Positions 25,912 to 35,592 of a stretch of 64,000 nucleotides of DNA are shown here, one piece after another. Below the pieces are notes generated by a model. The model was given only the letters and a program-made list of their open reading frames with translations. It made no database searches and had not been told where the DNA came from. A program made the position numbers and the translations under genes. The DNA is from Pseudomonas iranensis (GTDB lineage Bacteria > Pseudomonadota > Gammaproteobacteria > Pseudomonadales > Pseudomonadaceae), in assembly GCF_014268585.2 (NCBI RefSeq), contig NZ_CP077092.1:5927501-5991500 (forward strand), in the 5' to 3' direction. Position 1 is the first letter of the stretch; each line of letters begins with the position of its first letter.

Positions 25912-26490
25912 ATGCGTTCGCCCTACCGCACCGCACTGTTCGCCAGCCTGCTCGCGCTGATCTGCGCCGGGGTGCTGTGGGCGGCATATGACTGGTTTCA
26001 GGGCCGCTACCTTCGCGCGTTCAGCGAACACACCGCCGTGTTTTCCGGCGATCCGCTGCGCCTGCCGGACAACCTCGCCGGGCCGGGCAATATCCGCCTG
26101 GTGCACTTCTGGGACCCGGCCTGCCCATGCAACGTCGGGAATCAACAGCACCTGAGCGAGATGGTCGAACAGTTCGGCCCTCGCGGCGTGGAGTTCTTCG
26201 CCGTGCAAAAGCCCGGCAGCCACGGCCAGTTACCCGCCACCCTCGCCAGCCTGAAAACCATCATCGTCCTGCCCGGCGCGGAACAGATCCCCGCCAGCCC
26301 CGCTGTGGCGATCTGGGATCGCAACGGCAAATTGGCCTACTTCGGCCCGTACAGCGAAGGCTTGACCTGCAACTCGAGCAACAGCTTTATCGAACCGATC
26401 CTGCATGCCCTGACGGAAGATCGCCCGGTCAATGCCACGCATACGCTGGCGGTGGGGTGTTATTGCCGGTGGCCGGCGGACGCGAAGTAA
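25912..26490 (+). CDS. DUF6436-like, thioredoxin-fold anchored protein with a CPC motif
   Basis: 192 residues. The N-terminal hydrophobic helix (LFASLLALICAGVLWAAYDW) is a membrane anchor or signal. The periplasmic domain has IRLVHFWDPACPCNVGNQQH, positioned where thioredoxins have WxxxCxxC, but here the two Cys are separated by one Pro (CPC). Then VEFFAVQKPG and IPASPAVAIWDRNGKLAYFG include the cis-Pro region. Two further Cys near the C-terminus read GCYC. This may be a modified disulfide reductase or a metal-binding relative. The gene opens the pair with the acylase gene, 102 bases apart. Confidence 0.72.
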   Translation: MRSPYRTALFASLLALICAGVLWAAYDWFQGRYLRAFSEHTAVFSGDPLRLPDNLAGPGNIRLVHFWDPACPCNVGNQQHLSEMVEQFGPRGVEFFAVQKPGSHGQLPATLASLKTIIVLPGAEQIPASPAVAIWDRNGKLAYFGPYSEGLTCNSSNSFIEPILHALTEDRPVNATHTLAVGCYCRWPADAK

Positions 26491-26592
26491 GGCATTCCGG
26501 ACTTTTCAAGGACAGCGCTGCACCGCACAGATGCTCTGTGCTAAATGTTTGCAGCCCGACGGGCGGCCTTCCCGCCTGCACAAGGAGTCACC

Positions 26593-29001
26593 ATGAAGCG
26601 TGCGTTGATCGTCGTTGCCTTGCTCATCGTCGTCCTGCTCGGCGCCGCTGGCGGGTATATCTACAGCAAGCAGCCGACGCGCCAGGGCCAGGTCGAGCTG
26701 CGCAACCTGCAAGGCTCGGTGACCGTGCGCTATGACGAGCGCGGTGTGCCGCATATCCGCGCCGAGAACGAAACCGACCTCTATCGCGCCCTCGGTTATG
26801 TGCACGCGCAGGATCGTCTGTTCCAGATGGAAGCCATGCGCCGCCTCGCCCGGGGCGAGCTGGCCGAAGTGCTCGGGCCGAAACTGCTCGACACCGACAA
26901 ACTGTTTCGCAGCCTGCGCATCCGCGAGCGTGCGGCCAGTTACGTCGCCAGCCTCGACAAGCAGTCGCCGGCGTGGAAGGGCCTGCAAGCCTATCTGGAC
27001 GGCATCAACCAATATCAGAGCAGCCACGCCGCGCCGATCGAGTTCGACGTGCTGGGCATCCCCAAGCGGCCGTTCACTGCCGAAGACAGCATCAGCGTCG
27101 CCGGTTACATGGCCTACAGCTTTGCCGCCGCGTTTCGCACCGAGCCGCTGCTGACCTACGTACGCGATCAGCTCGGCGCCGATTACCTCAATGTCTTCGA
27201 TCTGGACTGGCAGGCCAAAGGCGTTCTGGCCACCGATCACGCCAGGCACGCGCCGGCCCTCGCCGCCGGCGACTGGCAGGACCTCACCGCCCTCGCCCGC
27301 CTCAGCGAACAGGCGCTGCTCGACAACGGCCTGCCGCAGTTCGAAGGCAGCAACGCCTGGGTGATTGCCGGCAGCCGCAGCCGGAGTGGCAAGCCGTTGC
27401 TGGCCGGCGATCCGCATATCCGCTTTTCGGTGCCGTCGGTGTGGTACGAGGCGCAGCTGTCGGCGCCGGGTTTCGAATTGTACGGCCATCATCAGGCACT
27501 GGTGCCGTTCGCGTTTCTGGGGCACAACCTCGATTTCGGCTGGAGCCTGACCATGTTCCAGAACGACGATCTCGATCTCATCGCCGAGAAGGTCAACCCG
27601 GACAACCCCAATCAGGTCTGGTATCGCGGCCAGTGGACCGAGATGCTCGTCAGCGAACAACAGATCAATGTAAAGGGTCAGGCGCCGGTGACTCTCACCT
27701 TGCGCCAGTCCCCGCATGGGCCAATCGTCAACGACGCCCTCGGCAGTGCTGCCGGCAAGACCCCGGTTGCGATGTGGTGGGCCTTCCTCGAAACACCCAA
27801 CCCAATCCTCGACGGCTTCTACCAGCTCAACCGCGCCGACACCTTGGCCAAGGCCCGCGCGGCAGCGGCCAAGGTGCAGGCGCCGGGTCTGAATCTGGTG
27901 TACGCCAACGCCAAAGGCGATATCGCCTGGTGGGCCTCGGCCCTGCTGCCCAAACGTCCGGCCGGGGTGCAACCGGGCTTCATCCTCGACGGCAGCACGC
28001 CCGAGGCGGACAAGGACGGCTACTATCCGTTCAGCGCCAACCCGCAGGAAGAGAACCCGGCGCGCGGCTATATCGTCTCGGCCAACTTCCAGCCCGTGTC
28101 GCCGACCGGCATGGAGATTCCCGGTTATTACAACCTCGCCGATCGCGGTCAGCAGCTTGACCGTCAGCTCAGCAACAACCGGGTGAAGTGGAGCAACGAG
28201 GCCAACCAGCAACTACAACTGGGCACGGCGACCGGTTACGGCCCGCGCCTGTTGGCGCCGCTGTTGCCGGTGTTGCGTGAGGTGGTCAGTGATCCGGCGC
28301 AACTGAAACTGGTCGAGCAACTGGCGCAGTGGCCTGGCGACTATCCGCTGAATTCGATCAGCGCGACGGTGTTCAACCAGTTCCTCTACGACCTTGCCGA
28401 TGCGGCGATGCGCGATGAGTTGGGCAATGACTTCTTCGAAACACTGCTGTCGACGCGGGTGATCGATTCGGCGCTGCCACGCCTGGCGGCCAAGGCGGAT
28501 TCACCGTGGTGGGACAATCGCAGCACGCCAGCCAAAGAAACCCGCGCCGATGTCGTGCGCACGGCGTGGGCGGCAAGCATGGCGCATCTGAAACTGACCC
28601 TCGGCGATAACGTGGCCAGTTGGCAGTGGGGCGCGGCGCACACCCTCACCCACGGCCATCCGCTGGGGCAGCAGAAGCCGCTGGATCGCCTGTTCAACGT
28701 CGGCCCGTTCGCAGCGCCGGGCAGCCACGAAGTGCCGAACAACCTCTCGGCGAAGATCGGCCCGGCGCCATGGCCGGTGACCTATGGACCGTCGACGCGA
28801 CGTCTGGTGGATTTCGCCGATCCGGTGCATGGCCTGACGATCAACCCGGTCGGCCAGAGTGGCGTGCCTTTGGACACTCACTATGACGACCAGGCCGAGG
28901 CGTATGTGGAGGGGATTTATGTGCAGGCGCATTTCAGTGAGGAAGAGGTGCTGGCGAATACGCGCAGTACGTTGAAGCTGTTGCCTGCGCGCAAGCCCTG
29001 A
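26593..29001 (+). CDS. Penicillin acylase family Ntn hydrolase (acyl-homoserine-lactone acylase-like)
   Basis: 802 residues from the ATG at 26593 after AAGGAG. An N-terminal hydrophobic helix (ALIVVALLIVVLLGAAGGYI) sends it to the periplasm. The alpha-chain part carries VRYDERGVPHIRAENETDLY and YVHAQDRLFQMEAMRR. Self-cleavage is expected at Gly252/Ser253 in FEGSNAWVIAGSRS; Ser253 becomes the N-terminal nucleophile of the beta chain, and the downstream GDPHIRFSVPS is conserved. Homologs cleave penicillin G or acyl-homoserine lactones. P. aeruginosa HacB lies next to its spu genes, as here, so this is a probable HacB ortholog, with the substrate untested. Confidence 0.88.
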   Translation: MKRALIVVALLIVVLLGAAGGYIYSKQPTRQGQVELRNLQGSVTVRYDERGVPHIRAENETDLYRALGYVHAQDRLFQMEAMRRLARGELAEVLGPKLLDTDKLFRSLRIRERAASYVASLDKQSPAWKGLQAYLDGINQYQSSHAAPIEFDVLGIPKRPFTAEDSISVAGYMAYSFAAAFRTEPLLTYVRDQLGADYLNVFDLDWQAKGVLATDHARHAPALAAGDWQDLTALARLSEQALLDNGLPQFEGSNAWVIAGSRSRSGKPLLAGDPHIRFSVPSVWYEAQLSAPGFELYGHHQALVPFAFLGHNLDFGWSLTMFQNDDLDLIAEKVNPDNPNQVWYRGQWTEMLVSEQQINVKGQAPVTLTLRQSPHGPIVNDALGSAAGKTPVAMWWAFLETPNPILDGFYQLNRADTLAKARAAAAKVQAPGLNLVYANAKGDIAWWASALLPKRPAGVQPGFILDGSTPEADKDGYYPFSANPQEENPARGYIVSANFQPVSPTGMEIPGYYNLADRGQQLDRQLSNNRVKWSNEANQQLQLGTATGYGPRLLAPLLPVLREVVSDPAQLKLVEQLAQWPGDYPLNSISATVFNQFLYDLADAAMRDELGNDFFETLLSTRVIDSALPRLAAKADSPWWDNRSTPAKETRADVVRTAWAASMAHLKLTLGDNVASWQWGAAHTLTHGHPLGQQKPLDRLFNVGPFAAPGSHEVPNNLSAKIGPAPWPVTYGPSTRRLVDFADPVHGLTINPVGQSGVPLDTHYDDQAEAYVEGIYVQAHFSEEEVLANTRSTLKLLPARKP

Positions 29002-29006
29002 AGAGC

Positions 29007-29182
29007 CCCTCACCCTAGCCCTCTCCCAGAGGGAGAGGGGACCGATTGGGGGATATTCATGAGAAACGCCGACGTGAAAGATTGGCGCCGAATCCATAAT
29101 CGATAAGGTCTTTCAGGTCGATGTAACACGCCAGACACTGCAGTCGGCTCCCTCTCCCTCTGGGAGAGGGCTGGGGTGAGGG
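29007..29182. repeat. CCCTCACCCTA-ended repeat element, copy 2
   Basis: CCCTCACCCTAGCCCTCTCC to GGGAGAGGGCTGGGGTGAGG, with the shared interior AAGGTCTTTCAGGTCGATG and CGCCAGACAC. It starts five bases after the acylase stop codon and ends 20 bases before the facing GlxA-family stop. See copy 1 at 22580. Confidence 0.85.
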
Positions 29183-29202
29183 CTTTCGAGCTCAAGCCCG
29201 GA

Positions 29203-30168
29203 TCAAACATTCAGCGCAAAATTCAGCCGAAACTGCTGCGGCGTCACGCCTAATCTGCGGTTGAACACACTGCGCATATGCTGCGCATCACGAAACCCGC
29301 ACTGATAGGCCACGGTCTTCAGCGGCGCCGTGGTGCTTTCCAGCATGACCCGCGCCGCATCCACCCGCGCCCGTTCGACAAACTCCGCCGGGGTCACTTT
29401 CGCTTCCCGCGCAAACACCCGGGAGAAATTGCGCGCACTCATGTTCGCCGCATTGGCCAGATCGGCGATCGTCAGATCGCCAGTGAGATTGGCCTGCACA
29501 TACAACTGCACCAACGCCACCGCTGACGTCGGCTCGGCATGCGGCGTGAGGAACGGGCTGAACTGTGATTGCCCGCCCGAGCGCTGGGTGAACACCACCA
29601 GCCGTTTCGCCACACTCAGCGCCACCTCGGCACCGTGGTCGCGCGCCAGCAGGTACAGCGACAGATCGATGCCCGCCGTAACTCCGGCCGAGGTGTAGAG
29701 CGTGCCGTCCTCGACATACAGGCGATCCGCCTCGACCCGCGTGGTCGGGCACAAATGCGCCAACGCCCCGGCATCGTTCCAGTGCGTGGTGACAGTGCGC
29801 CCCTCGAGCAAACCGGCGCGGGCGAGCATGAACGCGCCATTGCAGATCGAGCCGAAACGCCGGGCGCGGCCACAGGCATCGCGCAGCCAGGCGTCGAACG
29901 TCGGGCCGAAATCCATGAATGGCAATTGCGGGCCGCCGGCGACCAGCAACAGGTCGGGGCTATCCGTTGCTTCGCTGAAGTGGCAGTGAGCGTTCAGGCT
30001 CATTCCGTTGGAACAGGCCATCGGCCCGTGCTCGACGCCGATCACTTGCAAGCGATAGTGATCTTGCGGCGCAAGAAAGCGGTTGGCTTCGGCGAACACG
30101 TCCATGGGGCCGCTGACGTCCAGTGACTGCACGCCGGGGAACACCACAATGGCGACGGATTTGTTCAT
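29203..30168 (-). CDS. GlxA-family AraC-type transcriptional regulator
   Basis: 321 residues. An N-terminal DJ-1/PfpI-like domain (about residues 1-170, MNKSVAIVVFPGVQSLDVSG; FGSICNGAFMLARAGLLEGR includes the elbow Cys) is followed by an AraC HTH pair (about 220-315, ANAANMSARNFSRVFAREAK and AYQCGFRDAQHMRSVFNRRL). Such regulators in Pseudomonas control arginine, carnitine, choline or glycine-betaine catabolism (ArgR, CdhR, GbdR). The target here is unknown. It is convergent with the acylase gene, with its promoter toward a REPIN. Confidence 0.88.
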   Translation of the reverse strand: MNKSVAIVVFPGVQSLDVSGPMDVFAEANRFLAPQDHYRLQVIGVEHGPMACSNGMSLNAHCHFSEATDSPDLLLVAGGPQLPFMDFGPTFDAWLRDACGRARRFGSICNGAFMLARAGLLEGRTVTTHWNDAGALAHLCPTTRVEADRLYVEDGTLYTSAGVTAGIDLSLYLLARDHGAEVALSVAKRLVVFTQRSGGQSQFSPFLTPHAEPTSAVALVQLYVQANLTGDLTIADLANAANMSARNFSRVFAREAKVTPAEFVERARVDAARVMLESTTAPLKTVAYQCGFRDAQHMRSVFNRRLGVTPQQFRLNFALNV

Positions 30169-30207
30169 GGCTCAAACGTCCTCAATACCTGTGACAAACA
30201 CACAAAC

Positions 30208-30299
30208 CTGTGGGAGCGAGCCTGCTCGCGAAGAGGCCATCACCCGCAACATAGCTGTCGAATGACACACTGCCTTCGCGAGCAGGCTCGCTCCCACAT
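30208..30299. repeat. Paired REP element, GTGGG ends facing outward
   Basis: Lies in the 312-base divergent gap 30169-30480 between the GlxA-type gene and the HD gene. The rest of the gap (30300-30480) shows only the HD gene leader with a GAGGA ribosome site near 30468. Confidence 0.9.
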
Positions 30300-30480
30300 G
30301 GGCCGTGCCGGGCTTGTTGATCGAGCCACCCTTGCCGGTCCCACACCCGACAAGTGAGCTTGGCACGATTTGCAGGCGGATTGGCAAGGATCGCAGCCAT
30401 GACTCGATTGTTCGCTTGGCGCGCGGGGAACAGACTTTTCCCAGCAGCGCCACGACGGCGTTTTCGACGAGGAAACCGTT

Positions 30481-31122
30481 ATGACCAGCACCATCGCCGG
30501 CATCAAGATCCCTGACAGCGCCCTCGCCCGGGCCACCACCGAGTACATTCGCGACATCGAATCCGACCTGCTTTATCACCACTCGCGCCGGGTGTTTCTG
30601 TTCGGCGCCTTGAGCGGCGAGCGCCAGCAATTGGCCTATAACCCGGAGCTGCTGTACGTCGGCGCAATGTTCCACGACCTTGGTCTGGTCGCAGGCCATC
30701 GCAGCGATGACGAGCGCTTCGAAGTGGACGGCGCAAATGCCGCCGCAGCCTTTCTCAAGCCGTACGGGCTGAGCGACGACGACATCGAGCAAGTCTGGCT
30801 GTCGATCGCGTTGCACACCACGCCGGGCGTGCCCAGGCATCTGCGCCCGACCGTAGCACTGGTGACCGCCGGGGTGGAGATGGATGTGCTGGGCATCGAT
30901 TACGCGGCGTTCAGCAGCGTGCAGCGCGAAGCCGTGGTGCATGCGCATCCGCGTGGGGAGGGTTTCAAGGAATGCATCATCTGCGCGTTCGCCGATGGCT
31001 TGCGCCATCGCCCGCAGACGACGTTTGGCAATGTGAAGACTGATGTGCTGGTGGATCAGGAGCCGGGGTTCAAACCGATGAATTTCGTCGAGGTCATCCG
31101 CCAGTCTCCCTGGATTGCTTAA
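30481..31122 (+). CDS. HD-domain phosphohydrolase-like protein, cyanamide-hydratase type
   Basis: 213 residues. The metal site is built from His34 (LLYHHSRRVFLF), His65-Asp66 (YVGAMFHDLGLV) and His112 (LSIALHTTPG), the arrangement of the small HD family that includes fungal cyanamide hydratase and many uncharacterised bacterial hydrolases. The FEVDGANAAAAFLKPYGLSD block is typical of that subgroup. No signal peptide. It stands alone between a REPIN and a second repeat. Cyanamide hydration is only one possible activity. Confidence 0.78.
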   Translation: MTSTIAGIKIPDSALARATTEYIRDIESDLLYHHSRRVFLFGALSGERQQLAYNPELLYVGAMFHDLGLVAGHRSDDERFEVDGANAAAAFLKPYGLSDDDIEQVWLSIALHTTPGVPRHLRPTVALVTAGVEMDVLGIDYAAFSSVQREAVVHAHPRGEGFKECIICAFADGLRHRPQTTFGNVKTDVLVDQEPGFKPMNFVEVIRQSPWIA

Positions 31123-31143
31123 AACCAGATTTGGAACTGGGCC

Positions 31144-31239
31144 CTGTGGCGAGGGGATTTATCCCCGCTGGGTTGCGAAGCGACCCTCAAAAAAAAAGGC
31201 CTGCTGCGCAGTCCATCGGGGATAAATCCCCTCACCACA
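31144..31239. repeat. GGGGATTTATCCCC-family inverted repeat
   Basis: Arms GTGGCGAGGGGATTTATCCC and GGGATAAATCCCCTCACCAC enclose GCGAAGCGACCC, an A9 run and CTGCTGCGCAGTCC. It sits between the convergent HD and spuH stops and may end transcription of both. Confidence 0.85.
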
Positions 31240-31298
31240 AAAGCCCGCTCCCACATTTTGATTTGGGTTGGCCTCGGGAATGAAACCAACCCGCCGGC

Positions 31299-32189
31299 TC
31301 ACACAGTCTGTGGCGCAGGCGCGCGACGTGCGTCCGGTTGCTTCCACGAATCAGCCGCGCTTTCTTCGATGGCTTGCTGGATGGCTTTCTTGCGGGCTTC
31401 TTCGGCGCGGCGGCTGAAGAACCAGACGAGGAAGGTCACCAGCGACACCGCCAGCAGAATCAGGCTGGCCACGGCGTTGATTTCCGGTTTCACACCCAGG
31501 CGCACGGCCGAGAACACTTCCATCGGCAGCGTCGTCGAACCCGGGCCGGACACGAAGCTCGCCAGCACCAGGTCATCCAGCGACAGCGCGAACGACATCA
31601 TCCCGCCCGCCGCCAGCGACGGCGCGATCATCGGGATGGTGATCAGGAAGAACACCTTCCACGGCCGCGCGCCCAGGTCCATCGCCGCCTCTTCGATCGA
31701 CAGGTCCAGCTCACGCAAGCGCGCCGACACCACCACCGCCACATACGCCGCGCAGAACGTGGTGTGGGCGATCCAGATGGTGACGATGCCGCGCTCCTGC
31801 GGCCAGCCGATCATCTGCGCCATGGCCACGAACAGCAGCAACAGCGACAGACCGGTGATCACTTCCGGCATCACCAGTGGCGCAGTCACCAGGCCGCCAA
31901 ACAGCGTGCGGCCCTTGAAGTGGGTGATGCGCGTCAGCACGAACGCGGCCAGGGTACCCAGTGCCACCGCAGCAACCGCGGTGTAGCAGGCGATTTCCAG
32001 CGAGCGCAGCACCGAGCCCATCAGTTGCGAGTTGTCGAGCAGGCCGACGTACCACTTGATCGACCAGCCGCCCCACACCGTCACCAGTTTCGAGGCGTTG
32101 AACGAGTAGATCACCAGGATCAGCATCGGCAGATAGATAAAAATCAGCCCCAGTACCAGCATCAGGCTGGAGAAACGGAAGCGCTTCAT
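31299..32189 (-). CDS. spuH: Polyamine ABC transporter permease (PotI/SpuH type)
   Basis: 296 residues. Six predicted membrane helices with MetI-type permease fold; the first reads FSSLMLVLGLIFIYLPMLILVIYSFNASKL, and the EAA loop (EEAAMDLGARPWKVFFLITIPM) contacts the ATPase. Pairs with SpuG to form the inner-membrane channel of the SpuDEFGH putrescine/spermidine importer. Its start overlaps the spuG stop by four bases (ATGA), so translation is coupled. It is the last gene of the operon. Confidence 0.92.
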   Translation of the reverse strand: MKRFRFSSLMLVLGLIFIYLPMLILVIYSFNASKLVTVWGGWSIKWYVGLLDNSQLMGSVLRSLEIACYTAVAAVALGTLAAFVLTRITHFKGRTLFGGLVTAPLVMPEVITGLSLLLLFVAMAQMIGWPQERGIVTIWIAHTTFCAAYVAVVVSARLRELDLSIEEAAMDLGARPWKVFFLITIPMIAPSLAAGGMMSFALSLDDLVLASFVSGPGSTTLPMEVFSAVRLGVKPEINAVASLILLAVSLVTFLVWFFSRRAEEARKKAIQQAIEESAADSWKQPDARRAPAPQTV

Positions 32190-33106
32190 TCTTTACCCTC
32201 CATTTCCTTGGCCTGACTGCGGTTGAACAGAATGATCGGCACAATCAGGATCGCCAGCATCACCACCGCCAGCGCGGACGCCACCGGCCAGTCACGGTTG
32301 TTGAAGAATTCTTGCCAGAGCACCTTACCGATCATCAGGGTTTCCGGACCGCCAAGCAGCTCCGGAATCACGAACTCGCCGACCACCGGAATGAACACCA
32401 GCATGCAGCCGGCAATGATGCCGTTCTTGGACAGCGGAATGGTGATTTTCCAGAAGCTGTTGAAGGTGCTCGAACCCAGGTCCGACGCGGCTTCCAGCAG
32501 GCTCTGGTCATGTTTGACCAGGTTGGCATACAGCGGCAGGATCATGAACGGCAGGTACGAATAGACCACGCCGATGTACACGGCGAGGTTGGTGTTGAGA
32601 ATCTGCAGCGGCTCGTCGATCAGGCCCATGCTCATCAGGAAGCCGTTGAGCAGGCCGTTGTTGCTGAGGATGCCCATCCACGCGTAGACGCGGATCAGGA
32701 TCGCCGTCCAGGTCGGCATCATGATCAGCAGCACCAGCACCGTTTGCAGCTCTTTGCGCGCGCTGGCGATGGCGTAGGCCATCGGGTAACCGATCAGCAG
32801 GCAGAGCACGGTGCTGATAAAAGCCATTTTCAGCGAGCCAAGATAGGCCGCGATGTACAGCTCGTCGTCACCAAGTAACGCGTAGTTGCCCAGGTTCAGC
32901 AGCACTTGCAGCCTCTGCTCGGCGTAGGTGTAGATCTCGGTGTAAGGCGGGATCGCCACGTCGGCTTCGGCGAAGCTGATCTTCAGGACGATGAAGAACG
33001 GCAGCATGAAGAACAGGAACAGCCAGATGAACGGCACCCCGATGACCATCTGCCGGCCATTGGGGATGATTCGGTTTATACGGCGTTTGAATTTGCGCAT
33101 GTTCAT
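32186..33106 (-). CDS. spuG: Polyamine ABC transporter permease (PotH/SpuG type)
   Basis: 306 residues. Six helices, beginning VIGVPFIWLFLFFMLPFFIV. The EAA loop reads EAASDLGSSTFNSFWKITIPL. It is the second transmembrane subunit of the polyamine importer. Four-base overlaps at both ends (with spuF upstream and spuH downstream) show tight coupling. Confidence 0.92.
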   Translation of the reverse strand: MNMRKFKRRINRIIPNGRQMVIGVPFIWLFLFFMLPFFIVLKISFAEADVAIPPYTEIYTYAEQRLQVLLNLGNYALLGDDELYIAAYLGSLKMAFISTVLCLLIGYPMAYAIASARKELQTVLVLLIMMPTWTAILIRVYAWMGILSNNGLLNGFLMSMGLIDEPLQILNTNLAVYIGVVYSYLPFMILPLYANLVKHDQSLLEAASDLGSSTFNSFWKITIPLSKNGIIAGCMLVFIPVVGEFVIPELLGGPETLMIGKVLWQEFFNNRDWPVASALAVVMLAILIVPIILFNRSQAKEMEGKE

Positions 33107-34245
33107 GAGCGAAGCACCACGCCGCTATCGTCTTCCCACCACACGTAGACCTGATCGCCCCAGGTCGGACGCGCGCCGCGACGTTCGGCGTTGGCGACGA
33201 ACGACTGCACCAGTTTGCCGCTCGGCAATTCGACGTAGAACACCGAGTGTCCGCCCAGATAAGCGATGTCGTGGACCTTGCCGCTCGACCAGTTGTACTC
33301 GCAGGTCGGCATGTCGGCGGTGACCAGCAGCTTCTCCGGACGAATCGCGTAGGTGACCGACTTGTCCTGCACCGAGGTGCTGATGCCGTGGCCGACGTAG
33401 ATCTGCCGGTCGAGGTCCTTGCAGGTGATGGTCGCGTGGCCTTCGGCGTCGTCGATCACTTCGCCTTCGAAGATGTTGACGTTGCCGATGAATTCGCAGA
33501 CCAGACGGCTGGTCGGGGTTTCGTAGATGTCGATCGGACTGCCGATTTGCGCGATCCAACCGAGGTGCATGATCGCGATGCGCTCGGCCATGGTCATGGC
33601 CTCTTCCTGGTCGTGGGTCACCATCACGCAGGTCACACCGACGCGCTCGATGATTTCCACCAGTTCCAGTTGCATCTGCGAACGCAGTTTCTTGTCCAGT
33701 GCGCCCATCGGTTCGTCGAGCAGCAACAGCTTCGGGCGCTTGGCCAGCGAACGGGCCAGGGCCACACGCTGGCGCTGACCGCCGGACAGTTGATGCGGCT
33801 TGCGCTTGGCGTACTGGCTCATCTGCACCAGCTTGAGCATCTCGGCCACGCGGGCGTCGATTTCAGCCTTGGGAATCTTGTCCTGCTGCAGGCCGAAGGC
33901 AATGTTCTGCGCCACGGTCATGTGCGGGAACAGTGCGTAGGACTGAAACATCATGTTGATCGGACGGTCGTACGGCGGCATGTCGGTGATGTCGACGCCG
34001 TCGAGGAAAATCCGCCCTTCCGTGGGCCGTTCGAAGCCTGCAAGCATCCGTAGCAAGGTGGATTTGCCCGATCCCGAACCGCCGAGCAGAGCAAAAATTT
34101 CGCCCTTCTTGATTTCCAGGGACACGTCGTCCACGGCAATCGTCTCGTCGAACTTCTTCGTGACCCGGTCGATTTTGACCAGCACCTGTTTTGGTGTCTG
34201 GTCGCCCTCGAGGGCTTTCTTGTAGGCGCCGGAGGCAACTGCCAT
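33103..34245 (-). CDS. spuF: Polyamine ABC transporter ATP-binding protein (PotA/G, SpuF)
   Basis: 380 residues. Walker A GGSGSGKST, signature LSGGQRQRVALARSL, Walker B LLLLDEPMGALD and the switch His in VMVTHDQEEAM. A C-terminal TOBE region (about 290-380) follows. It energises SpuDEFGH-type import of putrescine and spermidine. It overlaps spuG by four bases and follows spuE by 63 bases. Confidence 0.95.
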   Translation of the reverse strand: MAVASGAYKKALEGDQTPKQVLVKIDRVTKKFDETIAVDDVSLEIKKGEIFALLGGSGSGKSTLLRMLAGFERPTEGRIFLDGVDITDMPPYDRPINMMFQSYALFPHMTVAQNIAFGLQQDKIPKAEIDARVAEMLKLVQMSQYAKRKPHQLSGGQRQRVALARSLAKRPKLLLLDEPMGALDKKLRSQMQLELVEIIERVGVTCVMVTHDQEEAMTMAERIAIMHLGWIAQIGSPIDIYETPTSRLVCEFIGNVNIFEGEVIDDAEGHATITCKDLDRQIYVGHGISTSVQDKSVTYAIRPEKLLVTADMPTCEYNWSSGKVHDIAYLGGHSVFYVELPSGKLVQSFVANAERRGARPTWGDQVYVWWEDDSGVVLRS

Positions 34246-34308
34246 TTACGAAACTCCCAACAGAAGCAGCAGTTCGCCCCGCAAGACGAACCCTGGATAG
34301 TTTGTGCG

Positions 34309-35535
<1,227 letters not shown>

Positions 35536-35540
35536 TTATC

Positions 35541-35573
35541 CGCTGGCCGCCGTCGCGACGACGACGGCCAGCG
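35541..35573 (-). other. Intercistronic hairpin between spuD and spuE
   Basis: CGCTGGCCGCCGTCG and CGACGACGGCCAGCG form a 15-base stem with one mismatch and a three-base loop in the 186-base gap. No T-run follows on the minus strand. It may protect spuD mRNA or dampen downstream transcription. Confidence 0.6.
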
Positions 35574-35592
35574 GTTGTGGCGACAAACCGGC

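Noticed and set aside
26506..28212. 568-codon open frame opposite the acylase gene
   Set aside because: Antisense shadow of the Ntn hydrolase coding frame.
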